The notes under the pieces were generated by a model. It ran no database searches, had not been told where the DNA came from, and saw only the letters and a list, made by a program, of their open reading frames with translations. Shown one piece after another: positions 1-6,073 of a DNA stretch of 11,257 bases. Made by a program: the position numbers and the translations under genes. The first letter of the stretch is position 1. Every line of letters starts with the position of its first letter. This DNA comes from Alphaproteobacteria bacterium (GTDB lineage: Bacteria > Pseudomonadota > Alphaproteobacteria > Rhodobacterales > Rhodobacteraceae), in assembly GCA_013151535.1 (NCBI GenBank), contig JAADIC010000199.1, positions 1,795 through 13,051 on the forward strand. Direction: 5' to 3'.

Positions 1-93
1 AAGGCCCGACTGGCGCACAAACCCCTCGGCCCAGGCAGATTTGCCCGAGGCCGCGCCGCCGGTCACCAGTGTCAGCTTTGGAAAGGGTTGCAT
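1..93 (-). CDS. cobU: Adenosylcobinamide kinase / adenosylcobinamide-phosphate guanylyltransferase, N-terminal fragment
   Basis: Only the first 31 codons are inside the window; the gene runs off the left edge. Reading leftward from the ATG at 93, the protein begins MQPFPKLTLVTGGAASGKSA. The segment LVTGGAASGKS (about residues 9-19) is the N-terminal P-loop typical of CobU/CobP, where the usual form is TGGARSGKS. The family phosphorylates adenosylcobinamide and then transfers GMP to it, in late cobalamin assembly in the cytosol. The Arg usual between the two glycine parts of the loop is Ala here. It is divergent from the ChaN-family gene at 205, with about 110 bp between. A purine-rich AAAGG lies upstream of the start but about 11 bases away. 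With only 31 residues the call rests on the P-loop and its position at the extreme N-terminus; another P-loop kinase is possible but less likely. Confidence 0.75.
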   Translation of the reverse strand, partial: MQPFPKLTLVTGGAASGKSAWAEGFVRQSGL

Positions 94-204
94 CACGTCA
101 TTCGCCTTTGTCTGCGGAATTCGTAGCAGTGCCCGTGCGCAAGAAAAAGCCCCGATGCACAAAAGGGTGATTTTCTCGGGCGTAATTTCGGCTATTGTGA
201 CCAC

Positions 205-1007
205 ATGAAAATATTTGCCACAGCTTTGCTGATCCTGACGGCTGCCAGCGCCAATGCGGCGGAAATCGGCCCCCCTGCGCTTGAAACCCTGCCCCGCGCC
301 GATGTGGTTATTCTGGGCGAGGTGCATGACAACCCGGTGCAGCATCAAAACCAGGCCCGCGCGGTGGCCGCATTGAAACCGGCGGCTTTGGTGTTTGAAA
401 TGCTGACGCGCAGGCTGGCAAAGCCACCGCCGAAAACCGGCGCGACGAGCAGCGCCTGTTCACCGCCCTTGGCTGGGAAGGCAGCGGCTGGCCGGATTTT
501 TCGATGTATTATCCGATTTTTGCCGCCGCACCGGATGCGCGGATTTTTGGCGCAGCACTTGATCGAAAAACCGTGCGCCGTGCGGTAAAAGAAGGCGCGG
601 CGGCGGTTTATGGCGACGATGCGGCGCGGTTTGAGCTGGATCAACCCTTGCCCGAAGCCGAGCGTATTTTGCGCGAGCAGGGCCAGATGGAGGCCCATTG
701 CAACGCGCTGCCCGAAAGCCTTGTCAGCGGCATGGTCGAGGCGCAACGTCTGCGCGACGCAAGTTTCGCCGCGACGGTTCTTGCGGCGCGCGCGCAAACG
801 GGCGGGCTGGTGGTTGTTATCACCGGCAATGGCCATGCGCGCAGCGATTGGGGGATACCGGCAGCGCTGAAACGCGCGGCACCTGGCCTGAACGTGCTGA
901 CCATCGGCCAGTTCGAGATCGCTCCTTGGGAAAGTGGCATCCCGTTTGACCTTTATCTTCTGACCGAGGCGGCTGAGCGTGAAGATCCCTGCGCGGCCTT
1001 CAATTAA
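205..1007 (+). pseudogene. ChaN-family (DUF399) secreted haem/iron-uptake-type protein, frameshifted
   Basis: Two reading frames together make one ChaN-like protein of about 267 residues. The first frame (205-408) gives a Sec signal peptide (hydrophobic FATALLILTAA, likely cut after ANA near residue 18) and the family hallmark LGEVHDNPVQHQNQ (residues 38-51), ending in VFEMLT at residue 68. The match then continues in the frame beginning at 411 (QAGKATAENRRDEQR, then GWPDFSMYYPIF) to the TAA at 1005-1007. That part includes the C-terminal family motif GNGHARSDWGIP. One base is missing at about 408-410. Without correction translation runs on to a stop at 588, giving an aberrant 127-residue product. 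ChaN binds haem as a surface or periplasmic protein and the family is linked to iron uptake; function here is by homology. There is no clear Shine-Dalgarno before the ATG. The downstream frame is open for nearly 200 codons, so the lesion is recent or a sequencing error. Confidence 0.85.
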
Positions 1008-1018
1008 CAGCGGTCTTC

Positions 1019-1047
1019 TTGCCTTGCCGGAACGGCGCGCCTAGATT
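1019..1047 (+). promoter_or_regulatory. Candidate sigma-70-type promoter of the coaBC operon
   Basis: TTGCCT at 1019-1024 and TAGATT at 1042-1047 are separated by 17 bp and lie 30 bp upstream of the coaBC start, in the 69-bp gap after the ChaN-family gene. Each box matches the consensus at four of six positions. It is the best pair I can see in the gap, but it is found by eye in GC-rich sequence. Confidence 0.35.
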
Positions 1048-1076
1048 GATCGCAACAAAAACCGAATAGGTGACAT

Positions 1077-2273
1077 ATGCTAGAAGGCAAACGGATATTG
1101 CTGATCGTCAGCGGCGGCATTGCAGCGTTCAAATCGCTCGATCTGATCCGCCGCTTGCGCGAGCGCGGGGCGGAGGTGACGCCGGTTCTGACCCGCGCGG
1201 CTGAGCAGTTTGTGACGCCGCTGTCAGCCTCGGCCCTCGCCGCCAACAAGGTTTACCGCGATCTGTTTGATCTGACGGACGAGGCCGAAATGGGCCATAT
1301 CGAATTGTCGCGCGCCGCCGATCTGGTGGTGGTTGCCCCCGCAACAGCGAATTTGCTGGCGAAGATGGCGCATGGTTTGGCGAGCGATCTGGCCTCGACC
1401 CTGCTTTTGGCCACTGACAAGCGGGTGCTGGTTGCGCCTGCAATGAATGTGCGCATGTGGGAACACGCCGCGACTAAGCGCAATATTGCGACTTTGCGAG
1501 GCGATGGTGTGCTGTTTATCGGCCCGGATGAGGGCGATATGGCCTGCGGTGAATACGGCCCGGGCCGGATGGCGGAACCCATGGCGATTGTCGATGCGAT
1601 TTCGGCGGCTCTGATGGACGGCCCGCTCAAGGGCAAGCGGGTGCTTGTGACCTCGGGGCCGACGCATGAGCCGATTGATCCCGTGCGCTATATCGCCAAC
1701 CGCTCGTCGGGCGCGCAGGGCAGCGCGATTGCCCGCGCTCTGGCGGCATTGGGGGCTGAAGTTGTGTTTATCACCGGGCCTGCAAGTGTGGCGCGGCCCA
1801 TGGGCGTGCGGGTTGTCGAGGTTGAGACCGCAACCGAAATGGCAGCGGCGGTCGATGCGGCTTTGCCGGTGGATGCGGCGATTTTTGCGGCGGCGGTTGC
1901 GGATTGGCGCATGGTTTCGGCCCCAGCCTCCAAGATCAAGAAGGATGGCAAGGGCAGCTTGCCAGCGCTGGAATTTGCCGAGAACCGCGATATTCTGGCC
2001 AGTGTGGCGCAGCTTGAAAACGGGCGGCCGCACCTAGTGGTCGGCTTTGCGGCGGAAACCGACGATGTGATCGAAAACGCCACCGCCAAGCGGCTGCGCA
2101 AGGGCTGCGACTGGATACTGGCCAATGATGTCAGCCCTGAAACCGGCATCATGGGCGGCCCAGAAAACGCGGTGACCCTGATTAGCGAGGCGGGGGCCGA
2201 AAGCTGGCCGCGCATGGGCAAAGATCAGGTGGCGGCGAAGCTGGCGGCGAAAATCGCCGGGGTTTTGGCATGA
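1077..2273 (+). CDS. coaBC: Bifunctional phosphopantothenoylcysteine decarboxylase / phosphopantothenate-cysteine ligase
   Basis: CoaBC (Dfp) performs two consecutive cytosolic steps of coenzyme A synthesis: CTP-dependent ligation of cysteine to 4'-phosphopantothenate (CoaB), then FMN-dependent decarboxylation to 4'-phosphopantetheine (CoaC). The protein has 398 residues, the usual size. The N-terminal CoaC half shows SGGIAAFKS (12-20), the catalytic His in GHIELSRAAD (H74), PAMNVRMW (121-128, with N124) and the ACGEYGPGRM lid with C157. The CoaB half starts near 187 and shows TSGPTHEPIDPVRYIANRSSG (split across 192-212), AAAVADWR (271-278), the SKIKKDG lysines (285-291), ENRDILA and VGFAAETD. 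The start is supported by AGGTGA at 1068-1073, well placed for the ATG. The stop overlaps the dut start by four bases (ATGA), implying translational coupling. All key residues appear intact. Confidence 0.97.
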   Translation: MLEGKRILLIVSGGIAAFKSLDLIRRLRERGAEVTPVLTRAAEQFVTPLSASALAANKVYRDLFDLTDEAEMGHIELSRAADLVVVAPATANLLAKMAHGLASDLASTLLLATDKRVLVAPAMNVRMWEHAATKRNIATLRGDGVLFIGPDEGDMACGEYGPGRMAEPMAIVDAISAALMDGPLKGKRVLVTSGPTHEPIDPVRYIANRSSGAQGSAIARALAALGAEVVFITGPASVARPMGVRVVEVETATEMAAAVDAALPVDAAIFAAAVADWRMVSAPASKIKKDGKGSLPALEFAENRDILASVAQLENGRPHLVVGFAAETDDVIENATAKRLRKGCDWILANDVSPETGIMGGPENAVTLISEAGAESWPRMGKDQVAAKLAAKIAGVLA

Positions 2274-2737
2274 GACCGGTGATCGCGGTTGCCTATGTAA
2301 AGGGCGCTGATACGGGCGTGCCCTTGCCGGAATACACCACCGAAGGGGCGGCGGGCGCTGATATCCGCGCCAATCTTGCGGTCAAGGATCGCGCGGACGG
2401 GCTGGTGCTTGCCCCCGGCGCGCGCGCGTTGGTGCCGACCGGATTGCGGCTGGCCATTCCCGCCGGGTTCGAGGTGCAGGTACGGCCTCGCTCCGGCCTT
2501 GCGCTGAAACACGGGGTCACGCTGGTGAATGCGCCGGGCACGATTGACAGCGATTATCGCGGCCCTTTGGGGGTGATTTTGATTAACCTTGGCGACAAGG
2601 ATTTCACGGTTGCACACGGCGAGAGGATCGCCCAACTGGTGGTCGCGCCGGTGGTGCAGGCTGGATTTGAGGCGCGCCAAACGCTGGATGATACGGCGCG
2701 CGGCCAAGGCGGGTTCGGCTCGACCGGGCGGGGCTGA
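2270..2737 (+). CDS. dut: Deoxyuridine 5'-triphosphate nucleotidohydrolase (dUTPase)
   Basis: This enzyme hydrolyses dUTP to dUMP and pyrophosphate, keeping uracil out of DNA and supplying dUMP for thymidylate synthesis. It is a cytosolic homotrimer in this family. The 155-residue length is normal. All five trimeric dUTPase motifs are visible in order: I, GAAGADI (26-32); II, RPRSGLALKHG (72-82); III, NAPGTIDSDYRGP (87-99) with the catalytic-type Asp D93; IV, GERIAQLV (117-124); V, the glycine-rich RGQGGFGSTGRG at the C-terminus (144-155), which closes over the substrate. The ATG overlaps the coaBC stop, and the next gene starts one base after this stop, so all three are likely cotranscribed. 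A coaBC-dut neighbourhood is common in bacteria. Confidence 0.97.
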   Translation: MRPVIAVAYVKGADTGVPLPEYTTEGAAGADIRANLAVKDRADGLVLAPGARALVPTGLRLAIPAGFEVQVRPRSGLALKHGVTLVNAPGTIDSDYRGPLGVILINLGDKDFTVAHGERIAQLVVAPVVQAGFEARQTLDDTARGQGGFGSTGRG

Positions 2738-2738
2738 T

Positions 2739-3773
2739 ATGGCGTTGGTTCTGTTGATCGCGGTCGGGCTGCTGGTATCGGGGTATTTCATGGGGGCCTC
2801 GCGCATTGTGCAGGGCAGCCTTCTGACTGTGCTGTTCGGCGCGGTTCTGGCGGTGCAGATCGGCCTGCCTGCGGGCCATCCGTTGCGCGAGGCGACGGGT
2901 GGGTCATTGCGGGCCTGGCTGATTTTCGCCGTCGTTGTCGGCCTCGCTGCGGCGTATACTCTTGTTCTGAAACACTTAAAGTCGCGAGCAATCAAACCGG
3001 ACGCGCCGCAACAGGACGGCCCATTTTCGGATGCGGAGCTGGAACGCTACGCCCGCCACATCGTGATGCGCGAGATCGGCGGCGCGGGCCAGCAGCGCCT
3101 GAAGGCGGCGCGGGTTTTGGTAATCGGGGCTGGCGGCCTTGGCTCGCCTGCACTTTTGTATCTGGCGGCGGCGGGGGTTGGCACGATCGGCGTGGTTGAT
3201 GACGATACGGTCAGCCTGTCCAACATGCAGCGCCAGATCCTGCACGCCATGGACCGGATCGGCATGGCCAAGGTGTTCTCGGCCCAGCAGGGAATTGCCG
3301 CGATCAACCCGCATGTCGAGGTTTTGCCTTATAATCGGCGGCTGGATGCTGGCAACGCCCATGACCTGTTTGAGGGCTTCGATCTGGTGCTTGATGGCTC
3401 GGATAATTTCGCCACCCGCCATCTGGTCAACGAAACCTGCGTGGCGCTGGGCGTGCCGTTGATTTCCGCCGCCATCACCCAATGGGAGGGGCAGATCAGC
3501 CTCTATCATCCGGCATCTGGCGCGCCGTGTTATGCCTGCATCTTTCCCGAAATCCCCGCCGAGGGGTTGGCTCCAAGCTGTGCCGAGGCTGGCGTCATGG
3601 GGGCGCTGCCCGGTGTGGTTGGTTCAATGATGGCGGTCGAGGCGATCAAGCATATCACGGGCGCGGGACCGACTTTGAAGGGTGAATTGCTGATTTACGA
3701 CGCGCTTTACGGCGAAAGCCGCAAGATGCGGATGGAACGGCGGGATGGGTGTAAGGTTTGTGGTTCAACATAA
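2739..3773 (+). CDS. Membrane-anchored HesA/MoeB/ThiF-family adenylyltransferase
   Basis: This is an E1-like enzyme that uses ATP to adenylate the C-terminal glycine of a ubiquitin-like sulfur carrier (MoaD or ThiS type). I chose the ATG at 2739, one base after the dut stop, because an upstream in-frame start would lie deep inside dut; this gives 344 residues. Residues 2-20, 27-43 and 57-79 are hydrophobic and look like two or three membrane segments, which classical MoeB and ThiF lack. The catalytic domain starts near 98 (DAELERYARHIVMREIGG) and has the nucleotide loop GAGGLGSP (130-137), DDDTVSLSNMQRQ (154-166) and DGSDNFATRHLVNETC (219-234). It also has zinc-type Cys pairs CYAC (264-267) and CKVC (338-341), and the conserved Cys in SCAEAGV (C281). 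There is no C-terminal rhodanese domain. Whether it serves molybdopterin, thiamin or another pathway cannot be decided here. Confidence 0.9.
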   Translation: MALVLLIAVGLLVSGYFMGASRIVQGSLLTVLFGAVLAVQIGLPAGHPLREATGGSLRAWLIFAVVVGLAAAYTLVLKHLKSRAIKPDAPQQDGPFSDAELERYARHIVMREIGGAGQQRLKAARVLVIGAGGLGSPALLYLAAAGVGTIGVVDDDTVSLSNMQRQILHAMDRIGMAKVFSAQQGIAAINPHVEVLPYNRRLDAGNAHDLFEGFDLVLDGSDNFATRHLVNETCVALGVPLISAAITQWEGQISLYHPASGAPCYACIFPEIPAEGLAPSCAEAGVMGALPGVVGSMMAVEAIKHITGAGPTLKGELLIYDALYGESRKMRMERRDGCKVCGST

Positions 3774-3784
3774 AGTCGAGCAGA

Positions 3785-4072
3785 TTACGGCAGCATATCC
3801 TGCACGACTTTCGGGTTCTGCGCTATCAGGGCCAACAGCACATGCGCCGGACCCGATGGCCGCCGCCGCCCATGTTCCCAGTTCAACAGCGTGCCTTTTG
3901 CCACGCCGATACTTTGTGCAAACTCTGCCTGTGACAGGCCGGTCTTCCGGCGAATTTTTGCGATGTCAACATCAGGCACGATAATTTTATGGACCAGCGC
4001 ATCGCCTTTGTCACCGTCGGCAAATGCCAGCGCCTCGGTCAGGCCTTTGGTGATACTGTTAAAAGCGCTCAT
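3785..4072 (-). CDS. XRE-family antitoxin (HigA/NadS-like helix-turn-helix protein)
   Basis: This 95-residue protein is encoded by the second gene of a toxin-antitoxin pair. The start at 4072 overlaps the stop of the toxin frame by ATGA. The helix-turn-helix lies in the middle to C-terminal part: IAKIRRKTGLSQAEFAQSIG then VAKGTLLNWEHGRRRPSGPA (about residues 38-76). That pattern is typical of the short antitoxins paired with RelE/HigB-like toxins. The N-terminal part (MSAFNSITKGLTEALAFADG) is the usual preface in this subfamily and probably contacts the toxin. Such antitoxins neutralise the toxin by binding it and repress their own promoter, here with two TATACGTCA repeats upstream of the pair. 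The gene ends 11 bp from the convergent E1-like gene. The coding sequence appears intact even though the toxin gene is shifted. Confidence 0.88.
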   Translation of the reverse strand: MSAFNSITKGLTEALAFADGDKGDALVHKIIVPDVDIAKIRRKTGLSQAEFAQSIGVAKGTLLNWEHGRRRPSGPAHVLLALIAQNPKVVQDMLP

Positions 4073-4409
4073 TTTCGTTCTCCGTATTTGGCGATCAGCT
4101 TTTTGCTTAACGCCACCGCCGCTTTGCTTTCCTGCTGGCTCAGATTGCTTTTCTCGTTCTTGGCAAAAACCGTGACCAGAAAAACAGGCATATCCACCCC
4201 CCGAAAACATATACAACCCGGTAGCCACCACTCTTGCCTTGTCCCCGCCGTGGAACCCGAACCTTGCGTAGACCGCCACCCAGAGAGACACCCGCCAGCG
4301 GATATTGAGCCACATAGTCCACCACGGAACGTTGCTCCACAAGCGACATGATTGCACTGGCGCGTCGCAGGAATTCCGGCAGTTCAACAACTGTCTGCAA
4401 GGATGTCAT
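4069..4409 (-). pseudogene. RelE/HigB-like type II toxin, frameshifted at a poly-G tract
   Basis: Reading from the ATG at 4409, the first 71 codons match a RelE/ParE-superfamily toxin: ELPEFLRRASAIMSLVEQR, then GGLRKVRVPRRGQGKSGGYR and VVYVFGG. At a run of six G on the minus strand (C run at 4197-4202) the reading frame is lost. As written, translation continues as WICLFFWSRF and stops at 4140, giving 89 residues. In the -1 frame the expected C-terminus follows: DMPVFLVTVFAKNEKSNLS to AKYGERK, ending in TGA that overlaps the antitoxin ATG. One extra G would restore a 113-residue protein of normal family length. RelE-superfamily toxins of this kind are generally mRNA-cleaving ribonucleases. 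The lost segment contains conserved C-terminal strands, so the truncated form is probably inactive. The cause may be mutation, tract-length variation, ribosomal slippage or sequencing error. Confidence 0.82.
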
Positions 4410-4414
4410 TTGGT

Positions 4415-4443
4415 TGTATATACGTCATAGGCTTATACGTCAA
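4415..4443 (-). promoter_or_regulatory. Promoter of the toxin-antitoxin operon
   Basis: On the minus strand TTGACG (4443-4438) and TATACA (4420-4415) are separated by exactly 17 bp, a near-consensus sigma-70-type pair. The last base of the -10 box is only six bases before the A of the toxin ATG at 4409. Transcription would therefore start at or next to the start codon, giving a leaderless message. No Shine-Dalgarno sequence fits between the box and the ATG. Confidence 0.6.
4419..4442. repeat. Tandem operator-like direct repeats TATACGTCA
   Basis: The nine-base sequence TATACGTCA occurs twice, at 4419-4427 and 4434-4442, with 15 bp between starts. The two copies overlap the -10 and -35 boxes of the toxin-antitoxin promoter. 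Their placement fits an operator at which the XRE antitoxin, alone or with toxin, would block RNA polymerase. Binding is inferred from position; the repeat itself is seen directly. Confidence 0.55.
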
Positions 4444-4456
4444 TGGCGTACTTACC

Positions 4457-5443
4457 TCACAACATCGCAGGCACAACCTGATCCGGCGGGCGATGCCCAT
4501 CCGCAAACGTCTTGATGTTGATGATAACCTTTTCGCCCATCTCCAGCCGCCCCTCGGTGGTGGCTGAGCCCATATGTGGCAGCAGCATCACGTTATCAAG
4601 GCCGCGCAGGCGGGGGTTGATCTGGTGTCCTTTCTCAAACACGTCCAGCCCTGCACCGGCCAACTCACCGGCGCGCAACATGCGGGTGAAGGCGTTTTCA
4701 TCAATCACTTCGCCGCGCGAGGTGTTGACGACAAAGGCCGTGGGTTTAAGCAGTTTCAACCGCCTTGCGTTCAGCAAATGAAAGGTCGAGGGCGTGTGCG
4801 GGCAGTTGATCGACAGGATATCGACGCGGGCAAGCATCTGATCGAGGCTTTCCCAATAGGTCGCCTCCAACTCGGCCTCGGTATCGGAATGCACCCGTTT
4901 GCGGTTGTGGTAATGGATCTGTACCCCGAACGGCTTGGCGCGCCGGGCCACGGCAGTGCCGATCCGCCCCATGCCCAGAATGCCCAGCCGTTTGCCACCA
5001 AGGCGTGACCCCAGCAGGGCCGAGGGCGACCAGCCCGTCCAGTCACCGGATTGCATCAGGTTGGAGCCCTCTTTGAACCGCCGCATCACCGTCAGCATCA
5101 GGGCCATGGTCATGTCAGCGGTGTCATCGGTCAGCACGCCCGGCGTGTTGGAGACCAGAATACCGCGCTGTCGTGCAGTCTGCACGTCGATATGGTCAAA
5201 GCCCGAGCCGTAATTGGCGATCAGGCGCAAGCGATCCCCGGCCTGCGCCAGAATGCGCGCGTCAATCGTGTCGTTCAGTGTCGGCACCAGCACATCGGCG
5301 CGCTGCATGGCGGCGACCAGTTGATCGGGGCTGAACGGCTTGTCGAGCTCGTTCAACTCGACGTTAAAAAGTTCGGTCAGGCGGGTTTCCACAGCTTCGG
5401 GCAACCGTCGCGTAACAACAACACTTAGCTTACTTCCGGGCAT
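4457..5443 (-). CDS. D-2-hydroxyacid dehydrogenase (glycerate/glyoxylate reductase type)
   Basis: This 328-residue protein belongs to the NAD(P)-dependent D-isomer 2-hydroxyacid dehydrogenases and is closest in feel to D-glycerate dehydrogenase/glyoxylate reductase (GyaR type). Such enzymes interconvert hydroxypyruvate or glyoxylate with glycerate or glycolate in the cytosol. Substrate-domain motifs are NYGSGFDHIDV (77-87) and NTPGVLTDDTAD (99-110). The dinucleotide loop is LGILGMGRIGTAVA (153-166). Catalytic-type Arg lies in NTSRGEVID (R243), and His in LPHMGSAT (H290). Where the family normally has DVFExEP, with the second Glu catalytic, this protein has DVFEKGHQINP, so the aligned Glu is Gly272. 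I chose the ATG at 5443, where GGGAG lies about ten bases upstream. The open frame extends to 6145, but only as the antisense shadow of the SH3 gene. It is divergent from the SH3 gene, and the toxin-antitoxin pair lies 47 bp downstream on the same strand. Confidence 0.9.
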   Translation of the reverse strand: MPGSKLSVVVTRRLPEAVETRLTELFNVELNELDKPFSPDQLVAAMQRADVLVPTLNDTIDARILAQAGDRLRLIANYGSGFDHIDVQTARQRGILVSNTPGVLTDDTADMTMALMLTVMRRFKEGSNLMQSGDWTGWSPSALLGSRLGGKRLGILGMGRIGTAVARRAKPFGVQIHYHNRKRVHSDTEAELEATYWESLDQMLARVDILSINCPHTPSTFHLLNARRLKLLKPTAFVVNTSRGEVIDENAFTRMLRAGELAGAGLDVFEKGHQINPRLRGLDNVMLLPHMGSATTEGRLEMGEKVIINIKTFADGHRPPDQVVPAML

Positions 5444-5563
5444 CTGGTGTTTTCTCCCACTGGATTTTACCTGTTTATAATGGCAAAGATCACCCCAAAG
5501 GGGCAAGGTGTAAACCACCTCAAGACCCCTGAAAATTGAGCGATAAACGGGTTGGGCGGTTCC
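5444..5563. promoter_or_regulatory. Divergent control region between dehydrogenase and SH3 genes
   Basis: This 120-bp gap separates two divergent starts, so it must hold both promoters. On the plus strand there is a consensus TATAAT at 5476-5481, with no convincing -35 box at 17 bp. Downstream lie small inverted repeats: CCCC-AAA-GGGG at 5493-5503 and AGGTG-TAAAC-CACCT at 5506-5520. These could be operators or leader hairpins for the SH3 gene. No clear minus-strand promoter for the dehydrogenase could be picked. Confidence 0.35.
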
Positions 5564-6073
5564 ATGAACACCATTCTCAAACATACCTTGCTGGTTGTGG
5601 CGCTGGCATTTGCGCCAAACGCGCTGACAGGCACCGAGATCAAATCGCGTGGCTCGGTCACCAACCTGCCCTTGCCGCGCTTTGTGTCGCTGAAATCCGA
5701 CAAGGGCAATGTGCGGCGCGGCCCCAGCCTGACCCAGCGTATCGACTGGGTGTTCAAGCGCGAGGATATGCCGCTGGAGATCATCGCCGAATACGGCAAT
5801 TGGCGGCGCGTGCGCGATATCGACGGGGCGGGCGGCTGGATGCATTATGCGTTGTTGTCCGGCGTGCGCACGGTGATCGTGCTGAAGGATTTCACCCCCT
5901 TGCGGATCACCCCGGTGATCGGGGCCGATCCCAACGCCTATGCCGAGCAGGGGGTGGTGGCATTTTTGGGCAAATGCCTGCCGGACTGGTGCAAGATTTC
6001 CGCCGGTGGTGAAAGCGGCTGGGCGCTGAAATCCGAGATTTGGGGTGTGACGCCGGATGAGGTGCGGGAGTAG
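5564..6073 (+). CDS. Secreted SH3-domain protein (bacterial SH3, two repeats)
   Basis: This 169-residue protein probably sits in the periplasm. The N-terminus (NTILKHTLLVVALAFAPNA) is a signal peptide, with cleavage likely near residues 19-23. A first bacterial SH3 fold covers about 40-100: FVSLKSDKGNVRRGPSLTQR, EIIAEYGNWRRVRD, GWMHYALLSG. A second, weaker copy covers about 104-160 (TPLRITPVIGADPNAYAEQG, then GWALKSEIWG) and carries a close Cys pair, CLPDWC (138-143). Bacterial SH3 domains of this kind usually bind peptidoglycan or act as adaptor modules; no enzymatic domain is present. I prefer the ATG at 5564 over the TTG at 5552 because the signal peptide starts cleanly there. The Shine-Dalgarno sequence is weak. 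It is divergently oriented to the dehydrogenase. The exact role is unknown. Confidence 0.88.
   Translation: MNTILKHTLLVVALAFAPNALTGTEIKSRGSVTNLPLPRFVSLKSDKGNVRRGPSLTQRIDWVFKREDMPLEIIAEYGNWRRVRDIDGAGGWMHYALLSGVRTVIVLKDFTPLRITPVIGADPNAYAEQGVVAFLGKCLPDWCKISAGGESGWALKSEIWGVTPDEVRE

Noticed and set aside
1224..2033. Minus-strand open frame of 269 codons inside coaBC.
   Set aside because: It is antisense to a complete, motif-rich coaBC and has shadow composition (many His, Arg and Gln). No recognisable domain.
2225..2995. Minus-strand open frame of 256 codons across dut and the start of the E1-like gene.
   Set aside because: Antisense to two confirmed genes, with low-complexity shadow composition and no domain.
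3785..4390. Single 201-codon minus-strand frame covering the antitoxin and most of the toxin.
   Set aside because: Only the last 95 codons match a protein family. The upstream part is the wrong frame of the toxin gene, and the ATG at 4072 overlaps the restored toxin stop as expected for this operon type.
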